Shown: positions 1 through 5,041 of the stretch, piece by piece
Numbering within the stretch: the first letter of the stretch is position 1
Layout: every line of letters begins with the position of its first letter
DNA from: an uncultured Clostridia bacterium
Lineage (GTDB): Bacteria; Bacillota; Clostridia; Christensenellales; UBA1242
Length of the DNA stretch: 5,041 nucleotides
Assembly: GCA_934776915.1 (NCBI GenBank)
Contig: CAKVNA010000072.1
Coordinates: forward strand, 1-5,041
Direction of reading: 5' to 3'
Notes under the pieces: generated by a model
Database searches by the model: none
Seen by the model: the letters and a program-made list of their open reading frames with translations, nothing else
What the model was told of the DNA's origin: nothing
Made by a program: the position numbers and the translations under genes

Positions 1-869
1 GTCCAAAAGGGCTTAAAGTTTTCTTTAAATTGGGCTTCCTCGTCAGAAAGCTTTTTGTTTGTCAGTCTTGGAAGTGACATTTCATGCAATGAGGCAATCA
101 TTGACCAAAAGTCTTTTGCAGAAGCAACGGTTGCAAGTTGCACTTGTGCTGCTTGTAAGAATTCCACAAAATATGTTGCGTTTTCTTTCTGTGCCTGAAG
201 CAATTTTTCTTTAATTCTTCGCTCCAGAAATCTCACATTTCTCAGCACATAGTCGTTTAAAAATGCAAGTGCCTTGTTGTCTTCCTTTTTGTAGCAAGAA
301 AGTGCTATGTCTGACAAATATTTTTCCTTATCCACTATGCCCGTCAAAAAATCTTGAAGCGACAAGACACTTGATTTAAGCCCCTCAAACTTTCTTCCGC
401 CACCAAAACTAGAAGATAAAAGAACAAACTCCTTGTCACCGCTTTCAGCATATTGCTTTATCGTTTTGTCCAATGCTTTTGATTTAAGAAAATTTGAGGA
501 ATTGTCGTCAAGCACTGCAAAATTGGGCTTTATATTCGCCAAAAAGAAGAATTTTCGCAACATTTTTGCACAAAAAGCGTGAATTGTGCTTATATCCCCC
601 AGTGGAAGTTTGGCAAGTTGAGTTGCCACAAACTTATTGTCTTTTGCCGATTTTGACAAGGTGTCTTTCAGCCTTATTTTCATTTCCGCGCTGGCACTTT
701 CGGTGAAAGTTATGACAAGAAGATTTGTAATATCTACATGTTCGTCTTCAATAAGTCGTGCAATTTTTTCAATGACGGTCATTGTTTTGCCGCTGCCCGC
801 AGATGCTGAAACAAGCAAATTGTCACTATTGCACGCAAGCACTTGCTCTTGGTCGTCAGTCCACTTCAT
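1..869 (-). CDS. addA: AddA, ATP-dependent helicase/nuclease subunit A (N-terminal part, cut by left edge)
   Basis: Catalytic subunit of the AddAB double-strand-break resection enzyme: a 3'-5' superfamily 1A helicase that in full-length form also carries a C-terminal RecB-like nuclease. Only 289 codons are in the window, against a usual length near 1,200 residues. Seen here: the Q-motif (W3-T4-D5-D6-Q7), Walker A ASAGSGKT (residues 22-29), motif Ia ITFTESASAEMKIRL (53-67), and the ISTIHAFC block (93-100) followed by LRKFFF. A region around residues 148-164 (FVLLSSSFGGGRKFEG) resembles AddA sequence after the first helicase motifs. The start ATG at 869-867 is fixed by a strong Shine-Dalgarno (AGGAGGTG at 881-874) and by the tight spacing to the Q-motif. 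The ATG overlaps the addB stop as ATGA, which suggests translational coupling and balanced subunit synthesis. The reading frame is open to position 1 with no frameshift. The later helicase motifs and the nuclease lie outside the window and cannot be judged. Confidence 0.96.
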   Translation of the reverse strand, partial: MKWTDDQEQVLACNSDNLLVSASAGSGKTMTVIEKIARLIEDEHVDITNLLVITFTESASAEMKIRLKDTLSKSAKDNKFVATQLAKLPLGDISTIHAFCAKMLRKFFFLANIKPNFAVLDDNSSNFLKSKALDKTIKQYAESGDKEFVLLSSSFGGGRKFEGLKSSVLSLQDFLTGIVDKEKYLSDIALSCYKKEDNKALAFLNDYVLRNVRFLERRIKEKLLQAQKENATYFVEFLQAAQVQLATVASAKDFWSMIASLHEMSLPRLTNKKLSDEEAQFKENFKPFW

Positions 870-3800
870 CTTTCACCTCCTGCAAAGTTTTCTATTGTAA
901 CATCCACCTTTGGTGAGCGTTTTTCGTTCCCAAAAAGTTTGTCAAAACGGCAAAGTGCAGAATACTCACATCTTGCACATGGGTCGTCTGGCAAACATAA
1001 CGGGCTTGGCTCAATTATGCAATTTGCAATATCCTTGCAAGCAGATGTAATTATGTCGTAGGCATATTGCGAAAGTCTATTCATTTGAACGCTATCCACC
1101 ACTTTTGAATATCTTGTGTGAAGCATGTTACCCGTTTCCTTTGCAAGTTTAACTTCCACAACATCGCTTGTCTTTTCACCTTTTCCAAGTCTGTTGTCAC
1201 TTGCAGAAATAACTTCAATATCGTCAAGCGTTCTTCCCTTTAGCGAGTATCTTGATTGAAGGGTTGTTTTTTCGTCTGCAAAACCCGCTTTTATTGGCAA
1301 ATAATATGCACCCGCTGGTTTCAATTTAAGAGAATTTTGAACGGTCTTTATATAGGCTTCAAGTTGCACCTTTTTGCCAAAGAAAAGTTCTTTAAGAGAT
1401 GTGTCGCACACACCCGTTTTGTAGTCTATAACTCGGAAGAAGTCCTTGAAAATGTCAATTCTATCCACTTGCCCTACAAGCGAAATTATCTTCCCCTTTG
1501 CCCTTATTTTAAGTGCCTTAATTTTGCTTTTATCATCAAATCTCATTTCAAAATATTTTGGACTGAAACTTGACACCTTTGCTTGTTCGTTCAGTGCCAA
1601 AGCAAATCTTTTTGCCTCATTTTGAAGGTTCTTTATAAGCACAGCATTTTTGCCATTTGCTTGAATGGACAAATACTTATCCTTTGAAATTATGTAATCA
1701 AAAATCTCGTCTGTTTTTTTCAAAACGACATCTTTTTCTTGTGGAAGTGTAATATTTTTAAGAAGCAAGCATGCCACCTCATGCAAAATATTTCCCACAT
1801 TCAGTGCGTCAAAAATGCCCTCTTCCTTTTGCCCCAGTCGCAAGCCATATCGCACAAAATGCAAGTATGGGCAAAGCATAAAACACTCAATTTGCGACAC
1901 ACTTGTTTTGTTTTGCAAAAAGAATGGCGAAGCGGTCATTTTTGGGTGGTTTTCATAATTAAATCTTTCAAGATAATCATTGTCCAAGTCATCTTTTAAA
2001 GCATTATACAGCGAACTGTCAAGTGAATTTAGGTCGCATGAACCGTCTGTGTATGTTCTTAGTTCTCGTGTCAAAATTTGCTTGCAAAGTGGCTTTGAAG
2101 ACAGTGCAACACTTCTTGGCAATGTGTTAAATTCATATTGTGGAACAGGCGAAAACTTGCCGTCATTTTCCACAACAAACATCTTTCTTATTTCCCCCAA
2201 AAGTCGTGATTGGGTGCCACTGATATTGCTTGACAAAAACAGTCCTTTTTGCGGTCTAAGCATGAGTTCATAGGACTTAAATCTTTCCTTTTGATTTAGT
2301 TCAAAAATTGTTGGCTCAAGTTTGAAACTGGCTTCAAGTTTTGAAATTTCTTGGTCGCTGACAAGCCCGCAATCGGTGATATTTTTGGGGAAAGAGCCTT
2401 CGCTCATATTAAGAACAAAGCCATAGTCCCGCCCTTCAAAGAAACTTGCACTTGTATCCCCCACAAACACCGCATCGCATGACAGTGGTGTGGTGGAAAT
2501 CTTGACGCTTGAAAGTCCCACTTTAAGAGTGGAATAAAACATTTTGTGGTCACAAACTTCATCGCCCAAAAGACTATTTATTTGCTCCAAAATATCTTCA
2601 AAAGCGTCATAATATTGCTCAAAAAGTTTTGATTGTTTTATATTCCCTTTTTGGAAGAAGTCAAACGACATATTGTCCAATTTTGCTTTTACATTAAGAG
2701 TGTCTGCAAGCGACTTGTATGCTGACACAAAATTTCCAAAAGTTTCACATTGTGAAATCTCGTTTATAAAACACTCCATGCAACTTTTAATTTGCCCTCG
2801 GACTTTTGAAAAGCCTTCATAATATTCACTTGTTTCATAGTTCTTTTCAAGCGACCAATAGTCATCTATGGAGTAACAAAGAGTGTAGTCCTCATAGTCC
2901 TCTATATCCTCAAAATTTGCTTCAAAAAGTGGATTTTTAAGAAATCTTAAGGTTGTTTTTTGAGAAAAGTTTTCTTGCATCATCTCAAAAATACTGTCAA
3001 CAAATTGTGGCAAAATTGTCTTTGAAAAATCTTGTGACAAGTCAATGAAATAATTTATATCGTTCTTGGCAAATTCCCTTTCCAAAATTTCTTTCTTTGA
3101 AGCAAGATTTGGCACTGCTACAAAAATATTTTCAAAGCCCGCACCTTCCCGCACAAGCGACCTAATTTCGCCCACACAAAATTGCACTTCTTCAAGAAAA
3201 TTCTTCCCTTGAAAAATTGTCACTGGGCTTTTTTCAACTTTCATACTATTTGGTGAAAAGGAAAAAAGATTGTCCGACAAAAATTCAAATTGTTTGTTCC
3301 TTACACTTTCAGCTGAAACAATTTTTGCATTTGGAAGCATTTTAAGGACACTTTCAGCGAAATTTTTTACATAGATGTGTTCATTTGAAGGGTTGTCAGG
3401 ATAGGTCAAAGCAACGCAAAACTTCTTGCACACTTTTGCACAAGCAGACATAACGGCAAAGCCTTGATAAGTCCAGCCGTCAAAGTTTGTTATGTATAAG
3501 TTTGAGTTTTTTATAAGTTCACTTTTTGCTATTTCATTTTCAAGCAAGTTTAGTCTGTCCAAACTGTCACAAAGACCTCTTTGACTAAGTGATTTTTGAT
3601 ACTCGCCATAAATTAAAGAAATGTCACTTAATTTGTTTGCCAAAAGGTCGTCACAACTAGCCTTGCACACTTCTTCTGGCGACACTTTGCAACTCTTAAA
3701 CTGTGCTATTGTGCCAAAAATGGTTTGAGCCAAGTCTGCAGAAAGCCCTTTGCCAAAATATTTTAGTTTCTCCCTATTTTGCGTAAGAATTTTTTGGATA

Positions 3801-4096
3801 AGCATAACGCTTGTGTTTTTGGAAATTACAGATACATTGGGCAAAATTCTGCTTGACAATCTTGAAATGGTAACAACTTCTATGTCGCAAGTAGAAGATA
3901 TGTTAAGTTGCTCAAAAATTTTCTTTTCACACACAACTGTCATTCTGTCTGGCACAACAACAATTCTGTGCCCACTGTCACGCCCCACAAGTTCAATGGT
4001 CTTATGCAAAAGGTCATCACTTGTCTTGCCAAAAATCACCACCTGCTCGTGGCGTGAGTTTTGACTATTATTCCTCTCAAACTCTCTTTTGTCCAT
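866..4096 (-). CDS. addB: AddB, ATP-dependent helicase/deoxyribonuclease subunit B
   Basis: Second subunit of AddAB, 1076 residues (about 1,150-1,170 in Bacillus). It has an inactivated helicase fold, which in the known family scans for the Chi-like recombination signal, and a C-terminal nuclease that cuts the 5' strand. Visible in order: a degenerate P-loop region FGKTSDDLLHKT (residues 22-33); a VVPDRMT...E block soon after, where the family usually has PDQ or PEQ; a conserved helicase-like block NMSEGSFP (563-570) followed by DCGLVSDQE; the first cluster cysteine C742 in MLCPYLHF; nuclease residues H772 (GNILHE), D878 (VDRID), D891 and K893 (VIDYKTG), and Q911/Y915 (QLEAY); and C1040, C1043 and C1049 in a C-x2-C-x5-C arrangement that with C742 should hold a 4Fe-4S cluster. 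I chose the ATG at 4096 because AAGGA sits 6 bases upstream. A further in-frame ATG at 4150 adds 18 unlikely residues across a T11 run and has no ribosome site. The iron-sulfur cysteines favour AddB over RexB-like variants lacking them. Confidence 0.95.
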   Translation of the reverse strand: MDKREFERNNSQNSRHEQVVIFGKTSDDLLHKTIELVGRDSGHRIVVVPDRMTVVCEKKIFEQLNISSTCDIEVVTISRLSSRILPNVSVISKNTSVMLIQKILTQNREKLKYFGKGLSADLAQTIFGTIAQFKSCKVSPEEVCKASCDDLLANKLSDISLIYGEYQKSLSQRGLCDSLDRLNLLENEIAKSELIKNSNLYITNFDGWTYQGFAVMSACAKVCKKFCVALTYPDNPSNEHIYVKNFAESVLKMLPNAKIVSAESVRNKQFEFLSDNLFSFSPNSMKVEKSPVTIFQGKNFLEEVQFCVGEIRSLVREGAGFENIFVAVPNLASKKEILEREFAKNDINYFIDLSQDFSKTILPQFVDSIFEMMQENFSQKTTLRFLKNPLFEANFEDIEDYEDYTLCYSIDDYWSLEKNYETSEYYEGFSKVRGQIKSCMECFINEISQCETFGNFVSAYKSLADTLNVKAKLDNMSFDFFQKGNIKQSKLFEQYYDAFEDILEQINSLLGDEVCDHKMFYSTLKVGLSSVKISTTPLSCDAVFVGDTSASFFEGRDYGFVLNMSEGSFPKNITDCGLVSDQEISKLEASFKLEPTIFELNQKERFKSYELMLRPQKGLFLSSNISGTQSRLLGEIRKMFVVENDGKFSPVPQYEFNTLPRSVALSSKPLCKQILTRELRTYTDGSCDLNSLDSSLYNALKDDLDNDYLERFNYENHPKMTASPFFLQNKTSVSQIECFMLCPYLHFVRYGLRLGQKEEGIFDALNVGNILHEVACLLLKNITLPQEKDVVLKKTDEIFDYIISKDKYLSIQANGKNAVLIKNLQNEAKRFALALNEQAKVSSFSPKYFEMRFDDKSKIKALKIRAKGKIISLVGQVDRIDIFKDFFRVIDYKTGVCDTSLKELFFGKKVQLEAYIKTVQNSLKLKPAGAYYLPIKAGFADEKTTLQSRYSLKGRTLDDIEVISASDNRLGKGEKTSDVVEVKLAKETGNMLHTRYSKVVDSVQMNRLSQYAYDIITSACKDIANCIIEPSPLCLPDDPCARCEYSALCRFDKLFGNEKRSPKVDVTIENFAGGER
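870..881 (-). promoter_or_regulatory. Ribosome binding site of addA, inside the 3' end of addB
   Basis: Read on the minus strand, AGGAGGTG (881-874) followed by AAAG precedes the addA ATG. The match to the anti-Shine-Dalgarno sequence is nearly perfect, and AGGAGG lies 6 bases from the start codon. The same bases encode the end of AddB (A-G-G-E-R), so ribosomes finishing addB terminate directly at the addA start (ATGA overlap). This decides the addA start codon. Confidence 0.92.
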
Positions 4097-4110
4097 AAAC
4101 TTTCCTTTCT
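4097..4110 (-). promoter_or_regulatory. Ribosome binding site deciding the addB start
   Basis: On the minus strand AGAAAGGAAAGTTT leads into the ATG at 4096-4094. AAGGA (4107-4103) is 6 bases from the start codon. This site places the start at MDKREF rather than at the in-frame ATG 54 bases upstream (4150-4148), which has only AAGTGAAAA before it. Confidence 0.8.
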
Positions 4111-4123
4111 CACCTATTTTAGC

Positions 4124-4134
4124 AAAAAAAAAAA
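4124..4134. repeat. Homopolymer run of 11 A (T on the coding strand) in the addB leader
   Basis: An uninterrupted run of 11 identical bases lies in the 57-base gap between the coiled-coil gene and addB. On the transcribed strand it is T11, about 28 bases before the addB ATG. No GC-rich hairpin sits directly ahead of it, so it does not look like an intrinsic terminator. Runs of this length are prone to polymerase slippage. Confidence 0.6.
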
Positions 4135-4153
4135 CAAAAGATAAAGTCATTTT

Positions 4154-4465
4154 TCACTTGCGGGCAAGTTTTTTGAGAAGTTTAGCTATTTTTTCTTGCT
4201 GGCTTGCAACAATATTTTCAAGATATCTTGTCCTTTCTGTTTGTTTTTTAAGTTTTTCTTCTGCCAGTTGCAAATCTACAAGTGTAGAGCGAAAGTTATC
4301 TTGTGCCATGGCACATTCTCTTTTTAAATCTCCTTCAACTTGTGTTATTGCATATCTTTTAACAATTTTCACAAGCCCCGAAAACAGTGCATTTATCTCT
4401 TGGTCACCAATGCTCTTTGCGTATTTACTCTTTGCTTTTTCAAAATCTATCAAAGTTTTCTCCAT
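4154..4465 (-). CDS. Small charged coiled-coil protein of unknown function
   Basis: I do not recognise this 103-residue protein. It is rich in Lys, Glu, Gln and Arg, has one cysteine (residue 51), and shows no signal peptide or membrane segment, so it is probably cytoplasmic. Residues 1-40 look helical with a hydrophobic patch (INALFSGLVKIV). From about residue 45 to the end there is a long helix with regularly spaced Leu/Ile/Val, ending in a basic tail (KIAKLLKKLARK), which suggests a dimeric coiled coil. The ATG at 4465 is preceded by GGGGGA about 6 bases upstream. A GTG at 4501 in the same frame would add 12 aromatic-rich residues and lacks a good ribosome site, so I disfavour it. The gene ends 57 bases before addB on the same strand with no convincing terminator between, so co-transcription with addBA is likely. 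That it is a real gene is supported by the clean frame, the low-complexity-free sequence and the position. Function is open: a structural or regulatory partner is possible but unproven. Confidence 0.72.
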   Translation of the reverse strand: MEKTLIDFEKAKSKYAKSIGDQEINALFSGLVKIVKRYAITQVEGDLKRECAMAQDNFRSTLVDLQLAEEKLKKQTERTRYLENIVASQQEKIAKLLKKLARK

Positions 4466-4470
4466 ATTTT

Positions 4471-4476
4471 TCCCCC
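4471..4476 (-). promoter_or_regulatory. Probable ribosome binding site of the coiled-coil gene
   Basis: On the minus strand GGGGGA (4476-4471) is followed by AAAAT and the ATG at 4465-4463. It is a fair but not canonical Shine-Dalgarno. It is still better than anything in front of the alternative GTG at 4501, so it supports the shorter protein. Confidence 0.55.
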
Positions 4477-4491
4477 ACAAAAAATATTGCC

Positions 4492-4506
4492 AAAATGTCA
4501 CATTTT
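4492..4506. repeat. Perfect 15-base palindrome, possible operator
   Basis: AAAATGT-C-ACATTTT has two 7-base arms that are exact reverse complements around a single central base. It lies 27 bases upstream of the coiled-coil ATG, within the presumed leader or promoter area. A further copy of the half-site with the same flank, AAAATGTCA, occurs at 4517-4525 in direct orientation, 25 bases away start to start. A symmetric site plus a spaced half-site suits a dimeric transcription factor, but no known regulator consensus is recognised. Confidence 0.45.
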
Positions 4507-4516
4507 AAACCTACAA

Positions 4517-4525
4517 AAAATGTCA
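4517..4525 (+). repeat. Second copy of the AAAATGTCA half-site
   Basis: AAAATGTCA is identical to the left 9 bases of the palindrome at 4492-4506. On the minus strand it reads TGACATTTT and overlaps a TTGACA hexamer (4526-4521). That hexamer is a perfect -35 box, but it has no -10 at a workable distance: TAAAAT follows after only 13 bases, and the 17-base position holds ATGTGA. This makes a binding-site reading at least as likely as a promoter reading. Confidence 0.35.
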
Positions 4526-4549
4526 AATGACGGCTGTTTGTGCCGCAAA

Positions 4550-4578
4550 ATCATATCTTCCCTAAAGCAAAAATACAA
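4550..4578 (-). promoter_or_regulatory. Candidate sigma-A promoter for the coiled-coil gene and addBA
   Basis: On the minus strand TTGTAT (4578-4573) is separated by exactly 17 bases from TATGAT (4555-4550). The -10 matches the consensus at 5 of 6 positions and the -35 at its first three (TTG). Transcription would begin near 4543, giving a leader of about 80 bases that includes the palindrome at 4492-4506. The region is AT-rich, so chance matches are expected; a start-site mapping experiment would settle it. Confidence 0.42.
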
Positions 4579-4597
4579 ATATATAAATGCAACAATT

Positions 4598-4606
4598 TGT
4601 TATGAA
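4598..4606 (+). promoter_or_regulatory. Weak candidate extended -10 element for the right-hand gene
   Basis: TGTTATGAA has the TG-N extension and a 4-of-6 match to TATAAT, about 60 bases before the ATG at 4666. No good -35 hexamer lies at the expected distance. This is the best I could find on the plus strand in the divergent region, and it may be chance. Confidence 0.2.
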
Positions 4607-4654
4607 AAGACAACAGAAATACGCAAAAAAACATATCAAAATTGTGGCAAAAAT

Positions 4655-4660
4655 AAGGAG
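4655..4660 (+). promoter_or_regulatory. Ribosome binding site of the right-hand gene
   Basis: AAGGAG lies 5 bases (AAATT) ahead of the ATG at 4666. It is a strong Shine-Dalgarno and fixes the start of this otherwise unrecognised gene. Confidence 0.85.
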
Positions 4661-4665
4661 AAATT

Positions 4666-5041
4666 ATGCAAAAATATTTACATATAAAGCCAAGTTTTGA
4701 CGCACTTGTAGAAATGGAAGACAAATCTTTTGAAATGGACAAGAACAAGATTACAACTCTTTTGTGTTCAACGGACAAAATGACTACAAAAATAAAATTT
4801 TATCCGCTTGATAATCAAAACAAGACATCAATTCCGTTTAGCGTTTTACTCAATCTTGAAAATTGCTCAATAGCAAGTCAAAGTGAACATGGTTGCCAAA
4901 ATATTATGGTCACAAAATATCCACATGACAACATTTTGCTTGAAGTTGAGCCTTTTTTGCTTTATGACACACCCATTGGCGAACACAAAAAAGAACTGAC
5001 TTGCGGAAGTGAAATTTGCACAATTTTTTACACTCGTGGAG
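4666..5041 (+). CDS. Hypothetical protein, N-terminal part, cut by right edge
   Basis: I do not recognise this protein. The frame opens with ATG at 4666 and stays open for 125 codons to the window edge, without a stop. The start is well supported by AAGGAG at 4655-4660, 5 bases upstream. The visible sequence alternates short hydrophobic stretches with polar turns (for example KIKFYPL, IPFSVLLNL, NILLEVEPFLLY), which suggests a beta-rich soluble fold. There is no signal peptide or membrane helix in the visible part. Cysteines occur at residues 34, 67, 77, 113 and 118; the last two are spaced C-x4-C, which alone is not enough to claim metal binding. The gene is divergent from the coiled-coil/addBA cluster and separated from it by 200 bases, so it is not part of that operon, although the two may share regulatory DNA. 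No function is offered. Confidence 0.82.
   Translation, partial: MQKYLHIKPSFDALVEMEDKSFEMDKNKITTLLCSTDKMTTKIKFYPLDNQNKTSIPFSVLLNLENCSIASQSEHGCQNIMVTKYPHDNILLEVEPFLLYDTPIGEHKKELTCGSEICTIFYTRG

Noticed and set aside
494..2273. Several plus-strand open frames of 70-105 codons inside addA and addB
   Set aside because: All are antisense to two genes with clear family motifs and have no supporting start sites.
4124..4134. T11 run read as an intrinsic terminator between the coiled-coil gene and addB
   Set aside because: No stable GC-rich hairpin lies immediately upstream on the transcribed strand, and it would stop transcription just before addB.
4157..4168. Short inverted repeat CTTGCGGGCAAG followed by T6 on the plus strand, terminator-like
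   Set aside because: The stem is only about 5-6 bases with a tiny loop, sits inside the 3' end of the coiled-coil coding region, and the T run is on the wrong strand for the genes present.
4089..4508. Plus-strand open frame of 139 codons opposite the coiled-coil gene
   Set aside because: It lies antisense to a better-supported gene, is rich in Ser, Phe and Leu as expected of a complement-strand shadow, and has no convincing ribosome site.
4531..4545. CGGC-TGTTTGT-GCCG stem-loop in the divergent region
   Set aside because: A 4-base stem with a 7-base loop and no adjacent U-tract is too weak to call a terminator or a regulatory RNA.
4466..4665. SOS (LexA) box controlling the repair operon
   Set aside because: I looked for a GAAC-N4-GTTC type site on both strands and found none in this region.
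4551..4778. Minus-strand open frame of 75 codons overlapping the start of the right-hand gene
   Set aside because: It covers the intergenic region and the antisense of a gene with a strong start; its Phe/Ile/Cys-rich composition reflects AT-rich noise.
1..5041. CRISPR array, insertion sequence, tRNA or rRNA
   Set aside because: No spaced direct repeats, terminal inverted repeats with a transposase, or cloverleaf/rRNA-like segments were seen; nearly all of the window is protein-coding.

Overview
The window looks like chromosomal DNA of a low-GC Gram-positive-type bacterium (Bacillota, clostridial side, possibly an uncultured gut lineage). It is AT-rich, has purine-rich Shine-Dalgarno sites, uses TGA as a normal stop (so it does not use the mollicute code), and carries an addB-addA pair in the order typical of Bacillota. 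This assignment is an inference; there is no rRNA or marker gene here.

Layout. Positions 1-869 (minus strand) hold the first 289 codons of addA, the UvrD/Rep-type helicase-nuclease subunit; the rest lies beyond the left edge. Positions 866-4096 (minus) hold a complete addB. Its TGA overlaps the addA ATG in an ATGA junction, with a strong Shine-Dalgarno inside the last addB codons. Positions 4154-4465 (minus) encode a 103-residue charged coiled-coil protein of unknown function, 57 bases upstream of addB. Positions 4466-4665 are a divergent intergenic region with a plausible minus-strand promoter, a perfect 15-base palindrome and an extra copy of its half-site. From 4666 to the right edge a plus-strand gene of unknown function begins and runs out of the window.

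How it fits together. AddA and AddB form the AddAB helicase-nuclease, which resects double-strand DNA ends and loads the recombinase for homologous repair; it is the Bacillota counterpart of RecBCD. All early AddA helicase motifs present in the window are intact. AddB has an intact C-terminal nuclease and a complete set of iron-sulfur cysteines, but its N-terminal ATP-binding loop is eroded, so AddA is probably the only ATP-driven motor. The small coiled-coil gene is probably co-transcribed with addBA, which makes it a candidate accessory factor, but nothing in its sequence proves a role.

I found no clearly novel defence system, mobile element, CRISPR array or RNA gene. The most interesting items are the uncharacterised coiled-coil gene, the palindromic site in the divergent promoter region, and the degenerate P-loop of AddB.
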